Part shown: in pieces, positions 1 through 8,850 of the stretch
How positions within the stretch are numbered: the first letter of the stretch is position 1
Layout: the number at the start of each line of letters is the position of its first letter
From: Sulfurovum sp.
GTDB taxonomy: Bacteria > Campylobacterota > Campylobacteria > Campylobacterales > Sulfurovaceae
Assembly (NCBI GenBank): GCA_027063305.1
Contig: JAMORY010000025.1
Location: forward strand, 1 to 64,000
Direction: 5' to 3'
DNA: 64,000 nucleotides
Made by a program: the position numbers and the translations under genes
Notes under the pieces: generated by a model
Told to the model about the DNA's origin: nothing
What the model saw: only the letters and a program-made list of their open reading frames with translations
Databases searched by the model: none

Positions 1-395
1 TAGCCTTTGAGAACATCTTTTTGGTAGTCGTTGAGCCTTCTGGGGTAGAGGAAAGCTTCGTTGATATCTCTGTCTTTAATGCCGATGATGAAAGGATCGA
101 TATCGTACTCCAGACCGATCCGGACAATCTCGTCACCAAGCGCTTTGTTAATAGTTTTCATATCGATAATCTTGCGTTCAGTAGTTACAATAATCGCTCC
201 GTCAAGTAGGATCATCGGGGTATTGATATGGAGTTTGTTGAGGAGCTCTTTGGATTTGGTAAAACTGCGAGCTGTTGCCACACCCATCAGTGCGTTTCGT
301 GCCTTCTGGTTCCATGTATCGATGCTAAAATCGCTTAGGCTCAGGTCCGAGCGCAGAAAGGTGTGGTCAAGATCGGTAATATAAATGGGCTGCAT
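1..395 (-). CDS. HAD-superfamily (Cof-like) hydrolase, C-terminus outside window
   Basis: N-terminal 131 residues of a haloacid-dehalogenase-like phosphatase; the rest lies beyond the window start. The protein opens MQPIYITDLDHTFLRSD, which carries the HAD motif I DxD (residues 8-10), followed by an ATARS segment and an LLDGA segment typical of Cof/YbjI-type sugar-phosphate or nucleotide phosphatases. The ATG at 395 lies 7 nt downstream of the stop of the periplasmic protein gene, so the two are probably co-transcribed. Substrate cannot be told from this part. Confidence 0.8.
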   Translation of the reverse strand, partial: MQPIYITDLDHTFLRSDLSLSDFSIDTWNQKARNALMGVATARSFTKSKELLNKLHINTPMILLDGAIIVTTERKIIDMKTINKALGDEIVRIGLEYDIDPFIIGIKDRDINEAFLYPRRLNDYQKDVLKG

Positions 396-402
396 CGTTA
401 GA

Positions 403-1146
403 CTACTGATGTTTACTGATATCATAGCGTTTTGCCAAGGAGAGGAAGAACTCCTCAAGGGCATAAGCGGTAGCGGCAGCAATAGCATTGCTCTCATGTT
501 TGATCGCAGGTTCTTTTGCGATCTTCTCAAGTGCTTCGAGCTCTTCAATGCTAAAATCACGCGTCGCATAGATCACACCCTTACGTGATTGTTCCATCAT
601 CTGTTTTACATACGCCTCTTTTCGCTCTTTCAGTTTTTCTGCATCGATATCACTGCCTCCGGGAGCATTCTCTATAAGCGGTTTTATAAGATTGTCGAAC
701 ATGATCGCCATACTCTCTTTGTCATACATCTCGTCACTGATCTTTTTTGCCATTGCGATCCGTTCATGGTTCTGAGGATCTTCCTCTAAGGAGTTGAGGT
801 ATGCTTCGATCTCTTTGTCGGATGCTTCCTGACTTTGAGCGATCGCAGAGACATATTGAAGCAGTAGAACGTTACGGTAGGCTTTGAGGATCTCATCCAT
901 CTCCTCTTCGCTAAGGTGCTGCTGAAGATAAGATTTAAAACGTATCGATAGCAGTTGCATATCGTAAGGTGTGTTCTCTTCATCGCTATTGAGCCTATTG
1001 AGGTTTTCTTGCATGATGGAGAACTGGTTCTCTAGTTCAATCAGCTGTTCATCTGCATTAGAGATACTAAGGTATTGCTCTATTTGTTCGGGAGTGGCGG
1101 AAAATAGGTATGCCGATGCCAGTGCATATAGTAATAATCGTTTCAT
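403..1146 (-). CDS. Hypothetical exported alpha-helical protein
   Basis: 247 residues beginning MKRLLLYALASAYLFSA, a short Sec signal peptide with probable cleavage near the Ala at residue 17. The mature part is acidic, rich in Glu, Lys and Leu, and predicted by eye to be almost wholly helical, with coiled-coil-like stretches. An in-frame start 27 bases upstream (1173) would spoil the signal peptide, so the ATG at 1146 is preferred. I do not recognise a family. It sits directly upstream of the HAD hydrolase gene. A periplasmic helical role is inferred from the signal peptide only. Confidence 0.7.
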   Translation of the reverse strand: MKRLLLYALASAYLFSATPEQIEQYLSISNADEQLIELENQFSIMQENLNRLNSDEENTPYDMQLLSIRFKSYLQQHLSEEEMDEILKAYRNVLLLQYVSAIAQSQEASDKEIEAYLNSLEEDPQNHERIAMAKKISDEMYDKESMAIMFDNLIKPLIENAPGGSDIDAEKLKERKEAYVKQMMEQSRKGVIYATRDFSIEELEALEKIAKEPAIKHESNAIAAATAYALEEFFLSLAKRYDISKHQ

Positions 1147-1201
1147 AAATGTGATTATACCATAGCTTGGCAAGAGATGATTAATTATCTTTTAACGGTG
1201 A

Positions 1202-2389
1202 TCAGGAGAGTGTTTTCCCTTTGATCAAAACAGTGAAGAACCGAATACCCCAAAGAATGAACATCAGCATCCATACTGTAGCGGAGATGTCGAAAAGAAC
1301 CATGAAATTCCATCCGAACGCTGCGGCGACAGAAACGAACAAGCGCATGATCACTACGACCTGAGTCCAGTTAAAAAGTACCTTCTCCCACATAGTCGCT
1401 TGCATCATGTTCCCTGAGTGTCCGATAGTTACACGTGTTCCGAACCCGATGAGTATGGTAAAGACAAATCCCAACATCAGTACATGAATGTCAAGAAGCA
1501 GGAAGGTCGCACCGCTAATGAGTGCGGTCAGGTTTGACATTGCCCCGAACAAAAAGGCAACAGGGATCCAGTAGAGTGCCAAGTGGAGTATCCATAGCAG
1601 TGGATTAGGGTTGGGGAAGGGAAGTTCCCAGCGTAGGATCTCTTTGCCGATATAGAATGCCAGTGCCAGATCGACAGGGAAACTGCTATGTGTAAAAAGA
1701 CTCTCTAGCACTACATGAAGAGCAAGCATTACAGCTACATTCCTGACAAAAAGATCGTTCCGTACATACATGCAGTGTGAGAAGAAAGGTACCATACGCT
1801 GTGCAACGGAGAAGGTCAGTAAAAATAGGTAGAGATAGATGCCGATCTGTGTGGCAAAAAAGAGAAGAAAAGGAAGAAAGAGCATTCCCAGAAGATAGAG
1901 AATGTGTGCAAAGAAGCCAACACCCATTGCCGAGAGTATCCAGAAGAGGTCATGTTTATCCGGCATGGTTGTCATTGTGTATATCTCTTTAAGGATACCA
2001 AATATCATACTATGAGCGACCAGAAGTACCACAACACCTGCATAGGCAATGAGTGGAGATACGATGCTTCCTAGTGCAAAAAGTATGGAGCCGATATAGT
2101 AGAGGCTAAAAATACGTATGTAGATCGTTCTCTTAATAGGTGGGGTTGATGAAAAACGGGGGAATGTGGTAAATAGAAATGCGGTAAATGCCGGGGTAAA
2201 GAGTAAAAAGAGCATGGCATATCCGTGAAAGAGCGTAGCTGAGATCGCCAGATGAAGTATACCTTTATAGCTTAGAAGGAAAATAAGCATGGTTACAATG
2301 GCATTGACAAAACCAAGAAGAAAAAATGGTTGGTGGGGTTGGGAGAAGAAGTAGCTCTCTTGGGCATTTTCACTAAAGTTAAAGTGCAT
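1202..2389 (-). CDS. nnrS: NnrS family haem/copper membrane protein
   Basis: 395 residues with about twelve hydrophobic spans, matching NnrS, an integral membrane haem- and copper-containing protein associated with nitric-oxide stress and denitrification in Proteobacteria. Recognisable parts are the N-terminal FSQPHQPFFLLGF segment, the central QRMVPFFSH segment with its conserved His, and the late TRVTIGHSGN segment with another conserved His. The upstream gene on the same strand is a cytochrome c peroxidase, so the pair fits a respiratory or nitrosative/oxidative stress context. No strong Shine-Dalgarno precedes the ATG. Family assignment is firm; the exact physiological role is not. Confidence 0.88.
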   Translation of the reverse strand: MHFNFSENAQESYFFSQPHQPFFLLGFVNAIVTMLIFLLSYKGILHLAISATLFHGYAMLFLLFTPAFTAFLFTTFPRFSSTPPIKRTIYIRIFSLYYIGSILFALGSIVSPLIAYAGVVVLLVAHSMIFGILKEIYTMTTMPDKHDLFWILSAMGVGFFAHILYLLGMLFLPFLLFFATQIGIYLYLFLLTFSVAQRMVPFFSHCMYVRNDLFVRNVAVMLALHVVLESLFTHSSFPVDLALAFYIGKEILRWELPFPNPNPLLWILHLALYWIPVAFLFGAMSNLTALISGATFLLLDIHVLMLGFVFTILIGFGTRVTIGHSGNMMQATMWEKVLFNWTQVVVIMRLFVSVAAAFGWNFMVLFDISATVWMLMFILWGIRFFTVLIKGKTLS

Positions 2390-2462
2390 ACTGAAGCCTT
2401 TTTGGGCGTATCATAACAAAAGCATCTAAAAAAGGGATTGAGCTGTATCAATGAGAAAAGTT

Positions 2463-2563
2463 ATTGCATAGGTTTCCCGATTGACCGGGATCTCCGGGGG
2501 AGGGAGACAGTTCTTTAGGAAGAAGAAAAGGGAGACCCGACCAATACGGGAAGCCTATGCAAT
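2463..2563. repeat. Inverted pair of REP-like palindromic units
   Basis: Left arm 2463-2495 and right arm 2530-2563 are imperfect inverted copies: both begin ATTGCATAGG, run on with TTCCCG or CTTCCCG, then ATTG, then CGGG and TCTCCC. Each arm also folds on itself (TTCCCG against CGGGA). This is the layout of a bacterial interspersed mosaic element: two REP units facing each other. It lies in the 222-base gap between nnrS and the cytochrome c peroxidase gene, both on the minus strand. Confidence 0.75.
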
Positions 2564-2571
2564 AGTGTATC

Positions 2572-2602
2572 ATACTGCTCCTCAAAAGAGGAAGAGCAGT
2601 AT
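2572..2602 (-). terminator. Hairpin downstream of cytochrome c peroxidase
   Basis: ATACTGCTC (2572-2580) pairs perfectly with GAGCAGTAT (2594-2602), with a further CCTC/GAGG inside. It starts about 10 bases after the stop of the peroxidase gene on the minus strand. There is no long U tract, so it may stabilise the 3' end rather than terminate alone. Confidence 0.55.
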
Positions 2603-2611
2603 AGACAGATT

Positions 2612-3634
2612 TTACTTAAGATCAGGTTTAGGTGTCTTATTTGTGCTTTCTGGAAGCTGTGGGTATTCCACTGCCGGTTTTCTACCTTTAAGTGCACCAA
2701 GGAATGTAACGATCTTTTGTGCATCTGCATCAGAGATCTCTTTTCCAAGTTGTGTTTTACCCATCTCCTGAACCGCTTCTTTGAGTGACCAGATCGCACC
2801 GTTGTGGAAGTATGGTGCAGTCTCAGTGATGTTTCTGAGTGTCGGTGTTTTGACCATACCGTTCTTGTCACCTTTGAAGTCACCAACATTGGCATATTTA
2901 TACGGCTTGACAAGTGGGAATTTCTGCATACTTCCGCCAAGTGCTACACCTGTGTGACACGCTGCACAACCCATATCGATAAATGTGTTCAATCCCTCTT
3001 TTTCCTCTTTGCTCAACGCATCTTTCTTTCCATTAAGGAAATCATCGAATCTTGATGGTGTTACAAGTGTTCTTTCAAAGATACCGATCGTTTGTGTGAT
3101 CGTTTTGAAGTCGATCTTCACATCGTTACCGTATGCTTTTTTGAATGCTGAAACATACGCAGGCATAGAGTTGACACGTGCTTCGACAAGTGACGGTGCT
3201 GCTGCCATTTCAGGTGCCGCTTGCATTGGTCCTTGTGCCTGATCTTCAAGGTCAGGGCTTCTTCCGTCCCAGAACTGTCTGTCGGCGAATACTGCATTAT
3301 ATACGGTAGGTGAGTTGAGGTGGTGCGGGTTTGCCGTCCACTTATGACCTACAGCTGCCGATATACCGTCAACACCGCCCATACCGAGATTGTGACATGT
3401 ATTACAAGAGATCAGCCCGCTTTTAGAGAGTCTTGGTTCAAAATAGAGTTTTTTACCAAGTGCTACACGCTCAGGTGTGATGGACTTGTTCGGGTCGATC
3501 ATTTTTGCAAGTGTGGCTTTATCTGTAGGGATAGCTACCAAACCTGCATTTTTTGCTTTTGTTGCGATATCCGTCGATGCCAATAGTAGTGAAGATGCCA
3601 ATACTGACACTCCGATAAGTTTTAATACTTTCAT
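2612..3634 (-). CDS. ccpA: Dihaem cytochrome c peroxidase
   Basis: 340 residues of the bacterial CCP/MauG family, which reduces periplasmic hydrogen peroxide to water with electrons from small c-type cytochromes. A signal peptide (MKVLKLIGVSVLASSLLLA) is followed by two haem c sites, CNTCH at residues 77-81 and CAACH at 223-227, the usual two-domain layout. Conserved FWDGR and the late TPTLRNI and PYFHNGA segments are present; the last carries a haem-ligand-type His. A good ribosome site (AGGAGAA) precedes the ATG at 3634. Downstream lie a hairpin and then nnrS. Confidence 0.93.
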   Translation of the reverse strand: MKVLKLIGVSVLASSLLLASTDIATKAKNAGLVAIPTDKATLAKMIDPNKSITPERVALGKKLYFEPRLSKSGLISCNTCHNLGMGGVDGISAAVGHKWTANPHHLNSPTVYNAVFADRQFWDGRSPDLEDQAQGPMQAAPEMAAAPSLVEARVNSMPAYVSAFKKAYGNDVKIDFKTITQTIGIFERTLVTPSRFDDFLNGKKDALSKEEKEGLNTFIDMGCAACHTGVALGGSMQKFPLVKPYKYANVGDFKGDKNGMVKTPTLRNITETAPYFHNGAIWSLKEAVQEMGKTQLGKEISDADAQKIVTFLGALKGRKPAVEYPQLPESTNKTPKPDLK

Positions 3635-3786
3635 ATTCGTTCTCCTATTCGATAATGGATAGAGGGATTATACAGTAGTAAATATTAAAGGAAAATAAAT
3701 ATTATCTAAAAAATATTTTTAAATGTTTGAATCATTTTTTCTCATATGCTACTTATGTCGCATCACTATCGATAGCGTACGTGTTA

Positions 3787-3820
3787 TGATACATTCAATA
3801 CATATCAAGATTATGTATCA
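3787..3820. promoter_or_regulatory. Candidate operator: spaced inverted repeat
   Basis: TGATACAT at 3787-3794 and ATGTATCA at 3813-3820 are a perfect inverted repeat separated by 18 bases, and the left half overlaps a -10-like TATGAT (3785-3790). A separate 10-base palindrome CTATCGATAG lies at 3766-3775. Both are in the divergent gap between the peroxidase gene and the DUF1931 gene. Binding by a dimeric regulator is inferred; no regulator is identified. Confidence 0.4.
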
Positions 3821-3846
3821 AATAAAACGTTAAAAAAGGATAGAAC

Positions 3847-4296
3847 ATGGCAGTAGTAGGATTTACAAAACTAGAAGCACTTTTTAGAAAAGCAGCGTCA
3901 CTTGACATTAAAAAAGGACATGCAAAAGAGATCACCGATATCGTTGAGAAGAAATTGGTAGACCTTCTGATCGCAGGTGAGCGTAATACGAACATGAACG
4001 GAAGAGATGTCATTATGGAATCAGACCTTCCTATCACAAAAGGGTTGCAAGAGACGATCATCGCGTTTAAAAAGCTTGAAGAGGATATCGATCTTAAAGA
4101 TGTACTCGATACATTGACAACCTTCCCGCCACTCAAGTACCCTTATGCAGCGGATCTTGAAGCGAAACTTCCAGAGATCACCGGTGCATTGTTGGTTGTA
4201 ATGGCAAAGATCATGAAAGAGATTGACGGTAACGACCGTGCACTTGATCATGAGACCATTGAGAAGACACAAACGATCATGGATCTGACACTCTAA
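3847..4296 (+). CDS. DUF1931 protein with double histone fold
   Basis: 149 residues resembling the DUF1931 family, whose structurally known member from Aquifex aeolicus (Aq_328, as I recall) carries two histone folds in one chain. The family hallmark NGRD (about residue 56) followed by a SDLPITKGLQ stretch is visible, as is the later FPPLKY turn and an LLVVMAKIMK helix. Length agrees with the family. No signal peptide or membrane span. The gene is monocistronic, with its own promoter region holding a spaced inverted repeat, and convergent with helicase 1. DNA binding or compaction is inferred from the fold; no function is established for the family as far as I know. Confidence 0.85.
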   Translation: MAVVGFTKLEALFRKAASLDIKKGHAKEITDIVEKKLVDLLIAGERNTNMNGRDVIMESDLPITKGLQETIIAFKKLEEDIDLKDVLDTLTTFPPLKYPYAADLEAKLPEITGALLVVMAKIMKEIDGNDRALDHETIEKTQTIMDLTL

Positions 4297-4320
4297 GTAT
4301 CGGATATTGGAAGGGAGGGC

Positions 4321-5790
4321 TTACCCTCTGTTCCCACCACCGTTACGGCTGGAGCGTCCGTTCCTGTTGTGACGGTTCCCTCCGCCGTGACTGTTACGTC
4401 TACGGTTATTTCCTCTATATCCGCCGTGACCACGGCCTCTACCTCTGTCATTCCCACGATTTTGCATTGCACGTTCAATAAGCAGTTCAACCTCTTCAAG
4501 ACCAAGACCGATCACATCTTTACCCTTGACAGCATTTTCATTTTGGATCATGCTTGCCAAAAGGTGTGCGATGGTGACAATGTCAAGGTCGTGTTGAAGT
4601 GTTTTGACCAGCTCTATCGCCTTATCGGTGATCTGCGTATTGGCGATCTTCTCGATGAGTTCGTCCTGACGGCTGTTTTGTACTTCGATACGGGTAGGGA
4701 TCACTTGCGTGATCAGCTTGGCACCGACATCTTTTTCGATACGTTTAATGGTACGAAGTTCATTGGGGCTTACCAATGTGATCGCCTCTCCACTCTTTCC
4801 ACCGCGTCCGGTACGTCCGATACGGTGTACGTAACTCTCGGAGTCGAAGGGAATATGGTAGTTGAAGACGTGTGTGACATCATTGACATCAAGCCCACGT
4901 GCTGCTACGTCGGTGGCAACGAAGATATCGATACCGCCTTGTTTGAATGCACGGATGGTCACTTCACGCTGTTTCTGTTCCATATCACCATGCAGTCCGC
5001 TTACTTTGAACCCTTGTGCAGTCAAGTGTGCAACGAGTCTGTCGACCTCTTTTTTCATACGACAGAAGATGATACACTTGTCAGGGTTCTTATAGTCGAT
5101 GAGTCTGACAAGCGCATCGTCTCTTTCACGATCTTGAACAACATAGTAGTACTGTGTGATCTTGGAGTTGGTGCTCTCGCTTTTAGTAATGGAAACGGTC
5201 TTGGGGTCGTTAAGGATCTCTTCTGCCAGTTTTCTAATGGCTTTAGGCATGGTTGCCGAGAACATCAATGTCTGGCGCTCTTTAGGCAGGAAGGTGAAGA
5301 TATTCTTGATCTCATCCAAAAACCCCATGTCAAGCATCTCATCGGCTTCATCGAGAACGACGAATTTCGGGTTGAGCTTGATCTTTCCACTCATAAGAAG
5401 GTCTTGCAGACGCCCCGGGGTCGCTACAACGATAGAGGCTTGTTTGATACGCTCGATCTGTTTACCGTAAGCCGTACCACCGTAAACGGTAGCGGTTTTG
5501 AGTCCTGAGAGTTTACCGAAACGGTAGAGCTCGTCACTCACTTGCATGGCAAGCTCACGGGTAGGAACGATCACAAGTCCCTCTACAGAACCGTCAGCTT
5601 CCATCATGCTCATCATCGGTAGACCGAACGCGGCTGTTTTACCTGTACCCGTTTGTGCCTGAGCGATCATGTCATGTCCCTCAAGAACAAGTGGGATCGC
5701 CTCTTTCTGTACGGGGCTAGGCTCTTTGAATCCTGCCTCTTCAACGGCAGCGAGAATGGTTGGTTTTAAATTAAAATCTTGAAATGTCAT
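4321..5790 (-). CDS. DEAD-box RNA helicase 1 with RG/N-rich tail
   Basis: 489 residues. ATP-dependent RNA unwinding enzyme of the DeaD/RhlE type. Motifs in order: Q motif (FKEPSPVQ), Walker A AQTGTGKT, PTRELA, TPGR, DEAD, SAT, then in the second RecA domain ARGLDV and HRIGRTGR. After residue about 440 comes a low-complexity tail dominated by Gly, Arg, Asn and His (GRGRGHGG and similar), a typical unstructured RNA-binding tail. It is one of three DEAD-box genes in this window. A role in ribosome assembly or RNA turnover is inferred from the family. Confidence 0.93.
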   Translation of the reverse strand: MTFQDFNLKPTILAAVEEAGFKEPSPVQKEAIPLVLEGHDMIAQAQTGTGKTAAFGLPMMSMMEADGSVEGLVIVPTRELAMQVSDELYRFGKLSGLKTATVYGGTAYGKQIERIKQASIVVATPGRLQDLLMSGKIKLNPKFVVLDEADEMLDMGFLDEIKNIFTFLPKERQTLMFSATMPKAIRKLAEEILNDPKTVSITKSESTNSKITQYYYVVQDRERDDALVRLIDYKNPDKCIIFCRMKKEVDRLVAHLTAQGFKVSGLHGDMEQKQREVTIRAFKQGGIDIFVATDVAARGLDVNDVTHVFNYHIPFDSESYVHRIGRTGRGGKSGEAITLVSPNELRTIKRIEKDVGAKLITQVIPTRIEVQNSRQDELIEKIANTQITDKAIELVKTLQHDLDIVTIAHLLASMIQNENAVKGKDVIGLGLEEVELLIERAMQNRGNDRGRGRGHGGYRGNNRRRNSHGGGNRHNRNGRSSRNGGGNRG

Positions 5791-6047
5791 AGTTAGTCTT
5801 TGTGTTAAAATAGTCGGTGTTTATAGATGTCTTTCGATACATAGAAGTTTTTGTTTCATATAGTACTTTCAGAGGCTAAAACCCTCTCTCTTACAACTGA
5901 TACCAAACTTTATGTCACACGTAATGTTCGTGGAAAAAATAGAGGAGATGTTCCCATCTCAAATACAGGGAGTTTAGTACACTCTTGCAGAAAAGTTCGG
6001 AAGTATAGCAGATTTTTGGAGAAAAAGATAGGGTTTGGGAGAAAAAA
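5791..6047. other. Gap between helicase 1 and trpA, no gene seen
   Basis: No supported coding sequence, RNA gene or repeat is seen here. Open frames in it lack ribosome sites and family resemblance. It holds the 5' region of helicase 1 (the gene reads leftward from 5790). Confidence 0.4.
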
Positions 6048-6060
6048 GAGAAAAATTCTC
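6041..6060 (-). terminator. Terminator of trpA
   Basis: On the minus strand the trpA stop codon is followed at once by GAGAA-TTT-TTCTC and then six T residues. The stem is only five pairs, but the position and T tract fit an intrinsic terminator. Confidence 0.5.
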
Positions 6061-6801
6061 TTAATTGTTGATCTTCTCCTTGATCTCTTTGGCGATCGCA
6101 GTGATCTTGGCGATCTTCTGCGTATCGCTCAGTGTAGTGTCAAGCAGTACCTTGACGAATGCCGAGCCGACAATGACCCCGTCGACACCTTTGGCCTTCT
6201 CTTGTGCAGTGTTCTGGTCGACACCGAATCCGACAAAGACCGGTGTATCGGTCGCCCCTTTGATCTGAGCGACCACCTCTTGCAGGTCTTCACTTTTGCC
6301 CGCTCCCGTGATTCCGGCATACGCGACAAGGTAGATGAACTTCTTCGCATCGGCTACGATCTGTTCGATACGCGCTTTGGGATCGGTCGGAGCGATGAAG
6401 TCGATGAGGTTCAGCCCCGCCTCTTCGATGGCGGGTTTGTAGGGTTTTGCCTCTTCAAAAGGCAGATCCGGAATAATGAAACCGTTCACACCCGTCTCTT
6501 TCGCTTTAGCGATGAAGTGGTCAACCCCTTTATGGTAGAAAGGGTTGAAGTATCCCATCCAGAGCGTATCGATGTGGGGTGCGATCTTGGTTGAAGCGTC
6601 AAAAAGGTGTTCCAGACGGAATCCGTTCTGTAGTGCTTTAAGGTTCGCAGCTTCGATCACGGGACCGTCGGCTACGGGATCGGAGAAGGGCATACCAAGC
6701 TCAAGGGTATCCACGCCTGCTTCGGCAAGGGCTAATGCAGCATCAATGGTGAACTCCACTGAAGGGAAACCGGTAGTAATATAGGCGACTAATTGTTTCA
6801 A
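6061..6801 (-). CDS. trpA: Tryptophan synthase alpha chain
   Basis: 246 residues. Cleaves indole-3-glycerol phosphate to indole and glyceraldehyde 3-phosphate, passing indole to TrpB. The TIM barrel is complete: ELGMPFSDP carries the catalytic Glu (residue 34), VADGP the catalytic Asp (45), and AYAGITGAG and the later GFGV and IVGSA phosphate-binding loops are intact. The N-terminus is short, starting straight at the first strand (MKQLVAYITTG). No other trp gene is adjacent, so the pathway is scattered, as is common in this phylum. Divergent from panB. Confidence 0.95.
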   Translation of the reverse strand: MKQLVAYITTGFPSVEFTIDAALALAEAGVDTLELGMPFSDPVADGPVIEAANLKALQNGFRLEHLFDASTKIAPHIDTLWMGYFNPFYHKGVDHFIAKAKETGVNGFIIPDLPFEEAKPYKPAIEEAGLNLIDFIAPTDPKARIEQIVADAKKFIYLVAYAGITGAGKSEDLQEVVAQIKGATDTPVFVGFGVDQNTAQEKAKGVDGVIVGSAFVKVLLDTTLSDTQKIAKITAIAKEIKEKINN

Positions 6802-6886
6802 AATAGGACTCTTTTTATCTGAGATGAGTTATAGTTTCAACATTATATGATAAAATGAGTAAAAATATAGACGGGACAGATTTACA

Positions 6887-7699
6887 ATGAGCATTCACAC
6901 CCCTAGAATAGAGAAAAAAGTGACACTTAGTACCATCGCGAAGATGAAAGGTGTTGAACCTATTACCATGGTAACGGCATACGATGCGCTCTTTGCGCAG
7001 CTTTTTGACGGTGAGGTCGAGATGATACTAGTCGGCGACAGCCTCAATATGAGCTTTTACGGCAAAGCAGATACCCTTTCGGCAACCATGGATCAGATGA
7101 TCTACCATACACAGGCGGTATGTAACGGAGCTAAACATGCGTGTATTGTCTTCGATATGCCTTTTGGCTCCTACCTGACACCCCAACAGGCACTGGAGAA
7201 TGCCGCACGTGTCTACCGTGAGACCTGTGCGGATGCGGTCAAGGTCGAAGGGGGCAAAGAGAAGGTAGCTGTGGTCAAAGCACTTTCACAGAACGGTATC
7301 GCCGTAGTTGCCCATATCGGTCTGATGCCTCAGCATGTCAGAAGTGAAGGGGGCTACAAGGTACGCGGTAAAGATGAAGCCGATATCGAAGCGTTGGTAG
7401 AGGACGCGCTTGCATTGGAAGAAGCAGGTGCGGTGATCGTATTGGTAGAGGGTGTCAAGGCTGAAGCGGCAAAACGTATTACCGAAGCGGTCAAAGTACC
7501 GACCATCGGGATCGGTGCAGGGAGTGAGACAGACGGTCAGGTACTGGTCTGGTCGGATATGTTCGGTTTCTTCGAAGCCTTTACCCCGAAATTCGTCAAG
7601 CAGTACTGCAACGGTGCCAAAGAGGTGCGCAAAGGGCTGGAGCAGTATGTTTCAGAAGTAAAAAGCAGAGCTTTTCCTGATGAAAAACACTCGTATTAA
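6887..7699 (+). CDS. panB: 3-methyl-2-oxobutanoate hydroxymethyltransferase
   Basis: 270 residues. First committed step of pantothenate synthesis: transfers a hydroxymethyl group from 5,10-methylenetetrahydrofolate to ketoisovalerate. Family signatures seen: ITMVTAYDA near the N-terminus, LVGDSL with the Mg2+ ligand Asp, MPFGSY, KVEGG, AHIGLMPQ and GIGAG. Length is normal. The stop codon is followed at once by the left heptamer array of the 7.7-kb repeat element, and ruvB follows after the element. Confidence 0.95.
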   Translation: MSIHTPRIEKKVTLSTIAKMKGVEPITMVTAYDALFAQLFDGEVEMILVGDSLNMSFYGKADTLSATMDQMIYHTQAVCNGAKHACIVFDMPFGSYLTPQQALENAARVYRETCADAVKVEGGKEKVAVVKALSQNGIAVVAHIGLMPQHVRSEGGYKVRGKDEADIEALVEDALALEEAGAVIVLVEGVKAEAAKRITEAVKVPTIGIGAGSETDGQVLVWSDMFGFFEAFTPKFVKQYCNGAKEVRKGLEQYVSEVKSRAFPDEKHSY

Positions 7700-7700
7700 T

Positions 7701-7838
7701 AATGAGTAACGGAGTAATGAGTAATGAGTAACCGAAGCGTTAAATATTCTTTCTATCAAAATAAAGGCATTGCAAAGCAATGCGAACCAGAACTCCTCAC
7801 TCCTCACTCCTCACTCCTCACTAGACCTCAAGGAGGTC
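7701..7838. repeat. Heptamer-array element A (panB-ruvB gap)
   Basis: Left array 7701-7734: period-7 units TAATGAG, with one 8-base unit (TAACGGAG), starting directly at the panB stop. Right array 7792-7822: four units ACTCCTC plus ACT. Between them lies a perfect palindrome GCATTG-CAAAG-CAATGC (7767-7783) followed by GAACC. Just outside the right array, GACCTC-AAG-GAGGTC (7824-7838) forms a hairpin that contains the ruvB ribosome site AAGGAGG. Together with elements B, C, D and the single array E it makes a set with the same form but different unit sequences. Confidence 0.75.
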
Positions 7839-7842
7839 GCTG

Positions 7843-8850
7843 ATGGAAAGAATGGTCGAAATAGAGCGTTTTGACGGAGAAGCTTCCTATGAAGTGACGC
7901 TCCGTCCCTCGTCGTGGGATGAGTATATCGGTCAGGAGAAGATCAAGAAGAACCTGCGTGTCTTTATCGAGGCAAGCAAACGCCGTGAGGAAGCACTGGA
8001 TCATATTCTTTTCTTCGGCCCTCCGGGGTTGGGAAAGACCACTTTGGCGAATATTATCGCCTCTGAGATGGATGCCAACATCAAGACCACCGCTGCACCG
8101 ATGATAGAGAAGGCAGGGGATCTGGCAGCACTGCTGACCAACATCGAGGAGGGGGACATTCTCTTTATCGATGAGATCCACCGTATGAGCCCGGCCATTG
8201 AGGAGATCCTCTATCCGGCGATGGAGGATTTCAGGCTCGATATCATCATTGGTAGCGGTCCTGCGGCACAGACGGTCAAGATAGACCTGCCGCGTTTTAC
8301 GCTCATAGGTGCGACGACCCGTGCGGGGATGCTCTCCAATCCGCTGCGTGAGCGTTTTGGGATGCATTTTCGTATGCAGTTCTATACGCCTGAGGAGTTG
8401 GCGCATATCGTCAGACAGGCAGCGCAAAAGCTGGAAAAACCGACCCAGAAAGATGCGGCGCTTGAGATCGCCAGACGAAGCCGCGGTACACCGCGTATCG
8501 CACTGCGACTGCTTAAAAGGGTGCGTGACTTCTCGGAGGTCTTCGATGAATCGGAAGTGACGCTGGAGCGTGCGCGTTATGCGCTTGATGAGCTTGGGGT
8601 GAACCATCTGGGCTTCGATGAGCAGGATATTCAGCTGCTTGAACTGCTTGTCAGTGCCAAGAAACGTCCGATGGGGCTTAGTACCATCGCTGCGGCACTG
8701 AGTGAAGATGAAGGGACCATTGAAGATGTGCTTGAGCCTTATCTTATTGCCAACGGATACATTGAACGAACGGCACGCGGGCGTGTGGCGACACAGAAGA
8801 GTTTTGAGCACTTTAAGCTCGGCGGTATGCAAGAGGGGCTTTTTGAATGA
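7843..8850 (+). CDS. ruvB: Holliday junction branch migration ATPase RuvB
   Basis: 335 residues. Hexameric motor that drives branch migration with RuvA during recombinational repair. The conserved start [12 protein letters not shown], Walker [10 protein letters not shown], Walker B DEIH, sensor GATTRAG and the arginine-finger region (TPRIALRLL) are all intact. The ATG at 7843 follows a strong AAGGAGG that sits inside a hairpin at the edge of repeat element A. The 3' end overlaps the next gene by 4 bases (ATGA), so ruvB and the AI-2E transporter gene are co-translated. Confidence 0.97.
   Translation: MERMVEIERFDGEASYEVTLRPSSWDEYIGQEKIKKNLRVFIEASKRREEALDHILFFGPPGLGKTTLANIIASEMDANIKTTAAPMIEKAGDLAALLTNIEEGDILFIDEIHRMSPAIEEILYPAMEDFRLDIIIGSGPAAQTVKIDLPRFTLIGATTRAGMLSNPLRERFGMHFRMQFYTPEELAHIVRQAAQKLEKPTQKDAALEIARRSRGTPRIALRLLKRVRDFSEVFDESEVTLERARYALDELGVNHLGFDEQDIQLLELLVSAKKRPMGLSTIAAALSEDEGTIEDVLEPYLIANGYIERTARGRVATQKSFEHFKLGGMQEGLFE

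Noticed and set aside
4369-5508. Long plus-strand frame over helicase 1
   Set aside because: Antisense to a well-supported helicase; composition is a reverse reading of its codons.
5851-6594. Long plus-strand frame before and over trpA
   Set aside because: Antisense to trpA; no family resemblance.
7792-7822. CRISPR-like direct repeats
   Set aside because: Unit length is 7 with no spacers between units; no cas gene is present anywhere in the window.
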